64,000 nt of DNA. Origin: CAYRIH01 sp964424375 (GTDB taxonomy: Bacteria > Patescibacteriota > Kazan-3B-28 > UBA10110). The stretch covers positions 34,010 through 98,009 of the forward strand of contig CAYRIH010000001.1 of the NCBI GenBank assembly GCA_964424375.1. Direction: 5' to 3'. Made by a program: the position numbers and the translations under genes. Below the pieces are notes generated by a model. The model saw only the letters and a list, made by a program, of their open reading frames with translations, did no database searches and was not told the DNA's origin. Positions 50,138 to 57,013 of this stretch are shown here, piece after piece; position 1 is the first letter of the stretch; each line of letters opens with the position of its first letter.

Positions 50138-50232
50138 TTATCCCCTTTCTTATTCCACTTATCCCCACCCTTCTCCACAACACATCCATTATAACCCACT
50201 AATCACCCACTGCAACCATGGGATTATCCACA
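50138..50232. promoter_or_regulatory. Cluster of DnaA-box-like sequences upstream of mraZ
   Basis: TTATCCACA (50224-50232) is a perfect DnaA-box consensus. TTATCCCCA (50159-50167) and TTCTCCACA (50171-50179) differ at one position, and TTATCCCCT (50138-50146) at two. All have the same orientation. Confidence 0.4.
50188..50215 (-). promoter_or_regulatory. mra promoter with MraZ-type repeats
   Basis: Minus strand TTGCAG (50215-50210), 16-bp spacer, TATAAT (50193-50188). Two direct GTGGGT repeats (50210-50205 and 50199-50194), 11 bp apart, fill the spacer, as MraZ boxes (TGGGN-N5-N repeats) do in other bacteria. Confidence 0.75.
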
Positions 50233-50273
50233 ATTAAAAAAGTTAGCTCCTAGAGTTAAAAGTTTATTGTTGC

Positions 50274-50368
50274 TATAATATTAGTGGTTGACTGACGTAA
50301 TACTTGGACGATATAAATCGTCCAGACCTCCTGGGGCATAATCATCACATGATTGTGCCCTATTTTTT
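50274..50368 (+). ncRNA. Candidate ~83-nt small RNA, distant copy 4 of the hairpin family
   Basis: Extended -10 TGC-TATAAT (50274-50279), then hairpin TGGACGAT-ataa-ATCGTCCA (50305-50324), a 9-nt linker and the terminator GGGCATAATCAT-cac-ATGATTGTGCCC with TATTTTTT (50334-50368). No reading frame. Same plan as the RNAs at 25.3 and 27.9 kb. Confidence 0.65.
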
Positions 50369-50475
50369 AACTCAATTTTACTCAGGAATTAATTTGTGAT
50401 AATTTATAACATGGAGCAGATATCTAAGTTTTAGATAAATTTAAACTGCTTAGCACATTGAGAGGGACGCTTAAT

Positions 50476-50910
50476 ATGATTACAGAAGAAGGGTTCGCCA
50501 AGCTAATGCCTGGGGACAGAGTCTGGGACGAAGACGGTCGCCCGCATACTGTAACAAGGATTTTGGAGCCACCTAAAAGAAATGTTAAATATGTTAGACA
50601 TATTGCAGACAAGGGTCTGCAATCATGCGAAGATGAACCTACCGAGCCTTCGATGTCGTGCAAGGATGATTCTCTCCAGCATAACCGAATTCCTTTTACT
50701 GTATTTCCTGACGGTAACTGTACAGCAGGAGTTACCGTACAAACTGAGGGTATCGAGCGGGATATATTTTGGAGTCAGTGTTTCGGTTATATCGTTGATA
50801 AGGACGGAAACCCTATTGATTTGCTCAATTCATCTGGGGCTAGTTGTGGTTCTCCAGCACCTGTTACTGTCGAGAGATTGTGGTCCACGCCGCCACCTAG
50901 TAAGTCCTAA
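50476..50910 (+). CDS. Small soluble protein, unknown
   Basis: 144 aa from ATG 50476; a TTG at 50458 is the alternative. It begins MITEEGFAKLMPGDRVWDED, like the small beta-barrel openings of SH3-like or hint-like domains (GDRVWDEDGRPHTVTRIL), followed by a Cys-containing part (CEDEPTEPSMSCKDD, NCTAGVTVQTEG). Not recognised. Alone on the plus strand between the small RNA and a good terminator. Confidence 0.6.
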   Translation: MITEEGFAKLMPGDRVWDEDGRPHTVTRILEPPKRNVKYVRHIADKGLQSCEDEPTEPSMSCKDDSLQHNRIPFTVFPDGNCTAGVTVQTEGIERDIFWSQCFGYIVDKDGNPIDLLNSSGASCGSPAPVTVERLWSTPPPSKS

Positions 50911-50943
50911 TTTTTATAACCACCCACAGAAACCTACAAACAC

Positions 50944-50970
50944 ACCCGTAACTTTCTAGTTGCGGGTTTT
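50944..50970 (+). terminator. Terminator after the 50476 gene
   Basis: ACCCGTAACT-ttct-AGTTGCGGGT (one G-T pair) followed by TTTATCTT. Confidence 0.85.
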
Positions 50971-50982
50971 ATCTTACCCAAA

Positions 50983-51669
50983 TTATACCTTAATTCTTTT
51001 CAGCTCTTGTAAAACCTTTCTTAAATCAGAAATTACATAATTAGAATTAATACCTATTGGCTGTTTATTAAAATTTGGATCCATAAATAAATAAGTTATT
51101 GCTTTATTATCTTTGCCCGCTTGAATATCAACATCACTATCCCCTATGACAATAATTTTAGAATATTTTTTACCAACCAAATAATCAGACAAAGCTTTAC
51201 TTTTAACATTAATAAAATCTTTACCTGTCTGAGAATTATTATCTTTATCAACTCCAATTAAATCATCAAAATACTCAATAATGCCAATTAGATCTGTAAA
51301 TGATTGTAGATGATTGGGATGAGTATTTGATAAAAGAATATTACAATGTCCTTTATTTTTAATCTCTGCCAAAACTTCCTTAGCAAAATATCTAACCTTA
51401 ATATGTTCTTTAATAATATCCCAACCTTTCTGTTGTAATGAGTGAACTTTTTTAACCATATCTTTCCATAGTTCTATATTGCCCTCTGGTGTAGCCAATT
51501 TAAAATAATCAAACCAACTTAACCCATACCAATCTCTCACTTCCTGAATACTTATTTTCCTATCTTTATTAAAACTTTGCAGTGTTAAATTACACAGTTT
51601 TTGTACTGCATAATCATTACCTTTTTCCAACACCCCATGAAAATCCCATACAAATAACATCTTATTCAT
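50983..51669 (-). CDS. HAD-superfamily hydrolase
   Basis: 228 aa from ATG 51669 (MNKMLFVWDFHGVLEKGNDY). The longer reading from 51687 would begin upstream of the -10 hexamer. HAD motifs: I VWDFHGVLEK (nucleophile Asp; the usual second Asp is His), II ILLSNTHPNHLQSF, III Lys in the following helix, IV KIIVIGDSDVDIQAGKDNKA. C1-cap helical insertion (~25-95). Probably a phosphatase; substrate unknown, and the Asp-to-His change may alter the chemistry. The mRNA may be leaderless. Confidence 0.8.
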   Translation of the reverse strand: MNKMLFVWDFHGVLEKGNDYAVQKLCNLTLQSFNKDRKISIQEVRDWYGLSWFDYFKLATPEGNIELWKDMVKKVHSLQQKGWDIIKEHIKVRYFAKEVLAEIKNKGHCNILLSNTHPNHLQSFTDLIGIIEYFDDLIGVDKDNNSQTGKDFINVKSKALSDYLVGKKYSKIIVIGDSDVDIQAGKDNKAITYLFMDPNFNKQPIGINSNYVISDLRKVLQELKRIKV

Positions 51670-51675
51670 ACCCAA

Positions 51676-51681
51676 ATTATA
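51676..51681 (-). promoter_or_regulatory. -10 hexamer of a leaderless promoter (HAD gene)
   Basis: TATAAT on the minus strand, six bases (TTGGGT) before the ATG at 51669; the P2 palindrome lies 11 bases upstream. Confidence 0.6.
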
Positions 51682-51692
51682 CATCATTCTTC

Positions 51693-51714
51693 AACGGCTC
51701 ATTCATGAGCCGTT
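51693..51714. repeat. Palindrome, family P2
   Basis: AACGGCTCA-ttca-TGAGCCGTT, followed on the plus strand by TATTTTTT. The 51715-51885 gap holds only an unconvincing 35-codon frame (51724-51831). Confidence 0.85.
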
Positions 51715-51885
51715 TATTTTTTGATATGACTTACAACCGAATTTCTTTTTTAAACCAAGTTAATTGGCGTTTGGCAAATCTTTTAGTGTCTCATTTCATC
51801 AATCCCAAGGCTTGTTTTAGAGTTATTTTTTAACAGCTAACTACCTCGAATATCTCTAACTAATCAATCCTATTTTATAAAAAAT

Positions 51886-51912
51886 AAAACCCTAACGAAT
51901 TGTTAGGGTTTT
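51886..51912 (-). terminator. Terminator after the matrixin gene
   Basis: AAAACCCTAAC / GTTAGGGTTTT stem; usable in both directions. Confidence 0.85.
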
Positions 51913-51940
51913 ATTTTCATAGTAAATCTACCTAATTAGA

Positions 51941-52780
51941 CTATTGGTATAAGGTCTTCACTCCGTTAATATCTCCTGCTTCCAGCGTTCTTTTCTTGGT
52001 CTCTCCATAATCCGCATAGCCATACATGGTCTGCTCTGAATGATTAGATTCATAAATATCAGCTAAACCAACAGCATGGCCAAACTCATGGGTAGCGATA
52101 TTCTCAAAGTCCATTACATTTGGATCTTGATTACCATCTCCCCAAAGATAATCCACATTATCAAAAACAACATCCCATTCCACTAATTCCCTATTTTGGG
52201 GTGGGCCCTGGAAGATTCCCCAAACTATAGCTACAGCAATTACACCAGGCTCGGAGATATCACCAAACATAACTTCGTTCTTGCCATCAGGTGAGTTGGT
52301 GTCTGGCCCATCAACCTCTGAAAAAATATCCTCATCACCAAAGATATTAAAACTAACCTGGCTATCCCAGGTTTCCAGATCTTGAGCTACTAATGCGGCA
52401 TCGACATCATCAGCCACAACATATAGCTCAGTAACTTTCCACTTTGCACCCCTGGCTAGAAAAGCGTAGTAAGAATCCTCGGAGTCATTTTTGCCTTTAC
52501 CGCCACCAGCCCAAGGTGGTTTAGCATAGTTAGTTTTATAGTGAATGATAGCAAAGCCTTGTACCTCTCTCCCATTATCAAAAGCAGAACCGAGAGGAAC
52601 GATAGCCCCAGAGTTCTCTATTGCTGGCAATGGAACTACTATGTTGGCTACTCCCTGACCGGTATGAATATTGATAACCTTAGCGGGTTGGAAGTTAGGA
52701 ACAGCAAAAACCGGTTGAAAAACCCAAGCTACTAATGCCAAAGAAAGAAGAACTGCCAAACTTAGTCTTAATTTTTTCAT
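51941..52780 (-). CDS. Secreted matrixin-like zinc metalloprotease
   Basis: 279 aa. Signal peptide (~1-26, LSLAVLLSLALVAWVFQPVFA). The C-terminal catalytic part has ATHEFGHAVGLADIYESNHS (~229-248), the metzincin HExxHxxGxxD form, followed by the Met-turn TMYGYADY. It ends ETKKRTLEAGDINGVKTLYQ, the usual end of M10/M57 catalytic domains. It acts outside the cell, degrading protein. The promoter TATAAT at 52837-52842 shows the same upstream motif as that of the HAD gene. Confidence 0.88.
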   Translation of the reverse strand: MKKLRLSLAVLLSLALVAWVFQPVFAVPNFQPAKVINIHTGQGVANIVVPLPAIENSGAIVPLGSAFDNGREVQGFAIIHYKTNYAKPPWAGGGKGKNDSEDSYYAFLARGAKWKVTELYVVADDVDAALVAQDLETWDSQVSFNIFGDEDIFSEVDGPDTNSPDGKNEVMFGDISEPGVIAVAIVWGIFQGPPQNRELVEWDVVFDNVDYLWGDGNQDPNVMDFENIATHEFGHAVGLADIYESNHSEQTMYGYADYGETKKRTLEAGDINGVKTLYQ

Positions 52781-52836
52781 AATCCTTTTAATTACTTATA
52801 TAACTACTTATTTAATATTACCTCATCTATACCCAA

Positions 52837-52842
52837 ATTATA
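52837..52842 (-). promoter_or_regulatory. -10 hexamer of the matrixin gene
   Basis: ATGATG-TATAAT-TTGGGTAT, identical over 20 bases to the HAD promoter at 51669-51687, but here the start codon is 57 bases further on, with AAAGGATT as ribosome-binding site. Confidence 0.55.
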
Positions 52843-52854
52843 CATCATATATTT

Positions 52855-52886
52855 TTAACAGTTCTGCTATACAGCAGAACTGTTAA
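52855..52886. repeat. 32-bp palindrome, family P1
   Basis: Half TTAACAGTTCTGCT, one mismatch at the centre. Located 12 bases after the glyS stop and 12 bases before the matrixin -10. Confidence 0.85.
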
Positions 52887-52898
52887 GTTTTCAGATAA

Positions 52899-54197
52899 TT
52901 ATTTAAGCTTCTCTTTCAGAAATACTTTTATCTCACTAATTTTTATTCTTTCTTGTTTCATTGAATCGCGATGACGGATAGTTACTGTATTATTTTTAAT
53001 TGAATCAGAATCTATAGTAATACAAAATGGAGTCCCAATTTCATCCTGTCTTCTATATCTTTTTCCTATCGTTCCCCCATCATCATATTCCACAAATAAA
53101 TCATTTTTTAAATCTGTATAAATATCTTTGGCAATTTTAACCAATTTGGGGTCTTTTTTAACTAAAGGCAGAATAGCCGCTTTAATTGGAGCTAGTTTTG
53201 GATGTAGAGATAAAACTGTTCTGGTTTCTCCTTTAACTATTTCTTCTTTATAGGCATCAACTAGAAAAGCTAATAAAGCCCTATCTACTCCACCCGATGG
53301 TTCGATGATATGGGGCATAATTTTTTTGCCTGTATCATCAGTATATTTCAAATCTTGACCACTTAATTTTTCATGTTGAACTAGATCAAAATCTCCCCTA
53401 TTAGCAATCCCTTCTAATTCTGATTGGCCAAAAGGAAATTTATATTCTATATCTGTAACTGCTTTAGCGTAATGAGCTAATTCAGATTTTGGATGTGGAA
53501 CTTTGGCTAAATTCTTTTTACTAATACCTAAATCTATATACCAATTAAATCTATCATCTACCCACTTTTTAAATATTTTATTAGCGTCTTTGCTTTCTAC
53601 AAAATATTCCAATTCAAACTGCTCAAACTCTAAAGTTCTAAAAGTAAAGTTACCTGGAGTAATCTCATTTCTAAAAGCTTTGCCAATCTGGGCTATGCCA
53701 AAAGGTATTTTTACCCTAGTGCTGTCTAATACATTTTTAAAATTAACAAAAATTCCCTGAGCAGTTTCTGGTCTTAGATAAGCTATATTATCTTTATTCT
53801 CTACCGGCCCCACATTAGTTTTGAACATCAAGTTAAAAGATTTGGGTTTAGTAAATTCTCCGCCACATTTAGGACACTCCCTACCTTTTAAATCATCAGC
53901 TTTAAACCTTTGTTTACATTTTTTACAATCCACCAGAGGATCGGAAAATTCTTTTAAGTGTCCAGACGCTTCCCAGACCTTAGGGTTCATCAAAATTGCA
54001 CTATCTAGACCCACAATATCATCTCTGGATTTAACCATTGTTTCCCACCAAGCCTGTTTAACATTATTTTTTAACAATACTCCGTAAGGACCGTAATCCC
54101 ATGTATTAGCAAAACCGCCATATATTTCAGAGCTGGGATAAATCAATCCCCGCCTCTTACATAACGCCACAATATCTTTCATTAAATCTTTGTTCAT
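52899..54197 (-). CDS. glyS: Glycyl-tRNA synthetase (alpha2 type)
   Basis: 432 aa, class II. Seen: CKRRGLIYPSSEIYGGFANT, WDYGPYGVLLKNNVKQAWW, a zinc insertion CKKCKQRF...CPKCGGEF (~93-115), motif 2 FGIAQIGKAFRNEITPG followed by FRTLEFEQFELEYFV, and motif 3 EPSGGVDRALLAFLVDAYK. This is the single-chain dimeric form found in eukaryotes, archaea and some bacteria, not the alpha2beta2 form. It overlaps the rplI stop by 4 bases. Confidence 0.96.
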   Translation of the reverse strand: MNKDLMKDIVALCKRRGLIYPSSEIYGGFANTWDYGPYGVLLKNNVKQAWWETMVKSRDDIVGLDSAILMNPKVWEASGHLKEFSDPLVDCKKCKQRFKADDLKGRECPKCGGEFTKPKSFNLMFKTNVGPVENKDNIAYLRPETAQGIFVNFKNVLDSTRVKIPFGIAQIGKAFRNEITPGNFTFRTLEFEQFELEYFVESKDANKIFKKWVDDRFNWYIDLGISKKNLAKVPHPKSELAHYAKAVTDIEYKFPFGQSELEGIANRGDFDLVQHEKLSGQDLKYTDDTGKKIMPHIIEPSGGVDRALLAFLVDAYKEEIVKGETRTVLSLHPKLAPIKAAILPLVKKDPKLVKIAKDIYTDLKNDLFVEYDDGGTIGKRYRRQDEIGTPFCITIDSDSIKNNTVTIRHRDSMKQERIKISEIKVFLKEKLK

Positions 54198-54640
54198 TCT
54201 TCTTTAACAATTACTTTAAATTCTCCGGTTAAATCTGGAGAAAATACTAATTTAACTGGATGTTCTCCTACCGATTTAATGGGTTGAGCAACTTCTAAAA
54301 ATTCTGGATCAATTTTAATTTTTAATTTCTGGCTTAATTCTTTAGCAATAGCTTCTTTAGAAATAGCCGCAAACAATTTGCCTGTTTTAGTGGCTTTCTT
54401 AACAAACTCTATATGTAAATTATCTAAACTATCCAAAATCTTTTGATATTGTTCTTTCTCCCCTTCTAATTCTTGAGTTTTAACTAATTGTATCTGTTCT
54501 AATTCCTTTAATCTCTGCGGAGTAGCTGGATAGGCTAAACCCTTAGGAAATAAAAAATTACGAGCGTAACCAGACGCCACATCTTTAACTGTGCCGGATG
54601 CCCCTAATCCAGTAACTGCTTGTTTAAGAATTATCTTCAT
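54194..54640 (-). CDS. rplI: 50S ribosomal protein L9
   Basis: 148 aa, full length. MKIILKQAVTGLGASGTVKD and SGYARNFLFPKGLAYPAT (N-domain, rRNA binding), a long helix (~40-75, QRLKELEQIQLVKTQELEGE), and the C-domain ending VKLVFSPDLTGEFKVIV. L9 is missing from several Patescibacteria lineages, so its presence is taxonomically useful. Overlaps ctpA by 17 bases. Confidence 0.95.
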   Translation of the reverse strand: MKIILKQAVTGLGASGTVKDVASGYARNFLFPKGLAYPATPQRLKELEQIQLVKTQELEGEKEQYQKILDSLDNLHIEFVKKATKTGKLFAAISKEAIAKELSQKLKIKIDPEFLEVAQPIKSVGEHPVKLVFSPDLTGEFKVIVKEE

Positions 54641-55832
54641 GATTGTCCATTAAACTTTTTAATTCTTGGATAGCTCGGTCTAGCTGAAGATCATCTAAGC
54701 CTTCATTATCTTTTACTAATATATCAGGCTTTATGCCTTCTCCGCCAATAGGCTCACCTAATGGCGTGAACCAATGGGCTATGGTAATCCGCAATGCTGA
54801 TCCATCACTAAACTCCTCCACTTCCTGAACACTGCCTTTGCCATAAGTGCGCTGACCAATTATAAGAGCTCGATTATTATCTCTAAGAGCGCTAGCTACA
54901 ATCTCTGCTGCTGATGCACTGCCTCCATTAACCAAAATTATCACATCCATTTGAGATAACCTGCCATCACCATCAGCAGTAAAAGGAATTATGTCACCAT
55001 TTTTAAATCTCTCTTCCACAATCAGACCACCATCCAGAAATTCATTAGCTACCTGCACCCCTACATCCAAAAAACCGCCCGGGTTATTTCTTAAATCAAA
55101 CACTATACCTTTTACATCACTTCTTAAGATTTGATCAACTGCTCGATTAAACAATTTCTCCGTATCACTACCAAACTTTGTTATTCTCAACACAGCTACA
55201 TCATCTCTAATATCCACTTCAACGCTTTTGATTCTAACAATCTCTCGAGTGATAATAAAATCTTGTATTTGATTATTTGTTTCTAATTTAATTGTCAGAA
55301 CAATCTGAGTACCACTTTTACCCTTAATCAAATCAGTAACTTCATATAAATCCAGCCCTTCAACCAATCTGCCATCTATGGCAATTATTTCATCGCGCGG
55401 CTTTAGACCAGCCAAATCTGCTGGTGATCCTTCAATTGGGGTGACAATGAGCATTTTGCCATCAATAAAATCTATCTCTATACCAATCCCCTCATAAATA
55501 CCATCAAGATCAGTAAAGAATTCTAAATTTTCTAAAGGAGTGCTAAAAAAGGTATAAGGATCACCTAAAGCATTGATTGCTCCTTTAGTACTGCCATAAA
55601 GTACATCCATCCAATTAACCTGACCATAATATTTATCTTTAACTAAATCAATTACAGTTTCATATAAACCAAAATTGGGCAGAGTTTCTTCGTATCTGCC
55701 CAGCTCTTTTTGAAATACCAAATTAAAATTATAGGCATTAATCCGCTGATAATACCCTTTGGTTACACCCAAAAGATATACACTTCCTAAGAGTAAGATA
55801 ATGCCTAAGATATAGGTAATCCGCTTTGCCAT
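54624..55832 (-). CDS. ctpA: C-terminal processing protease (S41) CtpA-like
   Basis: 402 aa from ATG 55832 (MAKRITYILGIILLLGSVYL); GTG 55841 is an alternative. Signal-anchor helix (~5-25), a helical N-domain, a PDZ domain (~105-185, GIGIEIDFIDGKMLIVTPIE, GDEIIAIDG-like KPRDEIIAIDGRLVEG), then the S41 domain with catalytic Ser in VNGGSASAAEIVASAL and Lys in GQRTYGKGSVQEVEEFSDGS. It trims exported proteins at their C-ends. Confidence 0.93.
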   Translation of the reverse strand: MAKRITYILGIILLLGSVYLLGVTKGYYQRINAYNFNLVFQKELGRYEETLPNFGLYETVIDLVKDKYYGQVNWMDVLYGSTKGAINALGDPYTFFSTPLENLEFFTDLDGIYEGIGIEIDFIDGKMLIVTPIEGSPADLAGLKPRDEIIAIDGRLVEGLDLYEVTDLIKGKSGTQIVLTIKLETNNQIQDFIITREIVRIKSVEVDIRDDVAVLRITKFGSDTEKLFNRAVDQILRSDVKGIVFDLRNNPGGFLDVGVQVANEFLDGGLIVEERFKNGDIIPFTADGDGRLSQMDVIILVNGGSASAAEIVASALRDNNRALIIGQRTYGKGSVQEVEEFSDGSALRITIAHWFTPLGEPIGGEGIKPDILVKDNEGLDDLQLDRAIQELKSLMDNHEDNS

Positions 55833-55892
55833 TTCTTTCACCCTTTAATCAATTTAATTATACCAGGTAAATAATTAAGCCGATAAGAAAAA

Positions 55893-55910
55893 AGACCCAC
55901 AATGTGGGTC
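55893..55910 (-). terminator. Terminator after the SBBP remnant
   Basis: GACCCAC-aat-GTGGGTC; TTTTTTCTTAT follows on the minus strand. Confidence 0.8.
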
Positions 55911-55933
55911 TCTTTGACAAAAAATATTGAAGT

Positions 55934-56175
55934 TCACCAGCAGTCGTCAGGCAGGTGCTTGGTCAGGAATACGTCACGGTATCCATTCGAGCTGTGCTCG
56001 TCCGGAGCCTCGTTGCAGGGCGGGCCGGTCGGAGCGAAATCGACTGGGAAGCAGAAAACGCCTGTAACATACACATTCCCTGAGCCGTCCACTGCAATTC
56101 CGTAACAGTTATCCCTTTTACTCCCACCCCCAAGTACGGGCCCAATGAAAATCGCTGTTTGAATCGAACTTGCTC
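55934..56175 (-). pseudogene. Remnant of an SBBP beta-propeller repeat protein, frameshifted
   Basis: Two frames join to a typical SBBP blade: first FLSKFDSNSDFHWARTWGW (stop after GWE), then, shifted, YGIAVDGSGNVYVTGVF, DFAPTGPPCNEAPDEHSS and NGYRDVFLTKHLPDDCW to a stop at 55934-55936. The order (FLSKFDS...WARTWG...GIAVDGSGNVYVTG...DVFLTK) is that of the repeat found in large secreted proteins. Only one blade survives. It is clearly richer in G+C than its neighbours, like the beta-helix gene at 57014, so probably a piece of acquired DNA. Confidence 0.75.
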
Positions 56176-56187
56176 AGGAAAAAGATT

Positions 56188-56796
56188 TTATTTTAATAGA
56201 ACATTGTAGATTTCATTAGTTCCAGCCTTGCCAATGACTAAATTATAACTCGTTGCATCTTTTGGTATTTCGTATACCAAAACTCCATTTTCTTTGATAC
56301 TTGGCGCTAACTCACGTACATTTAAATAATTATCTACACTCCAAATAATATCTTCGTATGTCGTAAATTCCCTATTTTGATTATCAATTAACCTAAAACC
56401 GGGAAAGAAAGTAAAGCCAGCATTAGTAACATTCGTAATATCCATATTGATTACAACGAATTTAGCATCTTCTTTTGCCGCTGCAGGTCTTCCGTATCTA
56501 GATGATAATACCGATGATAATACCTGCTTTTCTTCTACAAAATTTACTTTAAATTTTATCGTTGCAAGCTCAATCTCATCTCCAATATTCCTTTCTATTA
56601 TAATCTGTTGCTGAGTTTGCTGGATTTCATGGGTTTCGTCAGTAAAAACTGCTGACATTTCTTTTACAGTTTCTTTTAACACGCTTCTTATTTGGTAAGC
56701 CTTATATTCCATACCCACAAGAAAACCAACTGCTAAACTCAAAATAATAACGATGGGCATTTTAGCAATCGCGAAGAAAGAAAATAGCTGTCGCAT
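56188..56796 (-). CDS. Membrane-anchored DUF4352-like protein
   Basis: 202 aa. A membrane anchor at ~12-30 (AKMPIVIILSLAVGFLVGME), a helical stalk rich in Gln/Glu (ETHEIQQTQQQIIIER), then an Ig-like domain (~75-200) with FVVINMDITNVTNAGFTFFP, LIDNQNREFTTYE and NGVLVYEIPKDATSYNLVI, the DUF4352 pattern of extracytoplasmic immunoglobulin-like domains. Function unknown. Its 5-prime leader and first codons (MRQ) are shared with the unrelated 852-aa gene at 59572. Confidence 0.75.
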   Translation of the reverse strand: MRQLFSFFAIAKMPIVIILSLAVGFLVGMEYKAYQIRSVLKETVKEMSAVFTDETHEIQQTQQQIIIERNIGDEIELATIKFKVNFVEEKQVLSSVLSSRYGRPAAAKEDAKFVVINMDITNVTNAGFTFFPGFRLIDNQNREFTTYEDIIWSVDNYLNVRELAPSIKENGVLVYEIPKDATSYNLVIGKAGTNEIYNVLLK

Positions 56797-56880
56797 TTCA
56801 AGCGACCTCCTTATTCTGATGTTTTAATGAAATCTATGTGAAAAGAGTCAAAAAAGGACTCTATTAAATTGTCAAACTAC
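56797..56880 (-). promoter_or_regulatory. Structured 5-prime leader, copy 1
   Basis: Contains TTTGACAATTTAATA, a GAGTC-6-GACTC hairpin, TTTTCACATAGATTTC, then AAGGAGGTCGCTTGAA before the ATG. GTCGC and GCGAC pair around the start codon. Compare 59573-59665. Confidence 0.65.
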
Positions 56881-56957
56881 AAACCAAGATAATATTTTAC
56901 CAGAAAACAAAAGAAGAATATAGAGGAACAGTTCTCTTTCTATCTGGGGATTTACGG

Positions 56958-56987
56958 TAAGAAAAAAGCCCCTCGTCAAAGAGGGGC
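56958..56987 (-). terminator. Terminator after the beta-helix lipoprotein gene
   Basis: GCCCCTC-6-GAGGGGC followed on the minus strand by TTTTTTCTT. Confidence 0.9.
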
Positions 56988-57013
56988 ATTAAAACGTTAT
57001 TTCTAAAAAAGAT

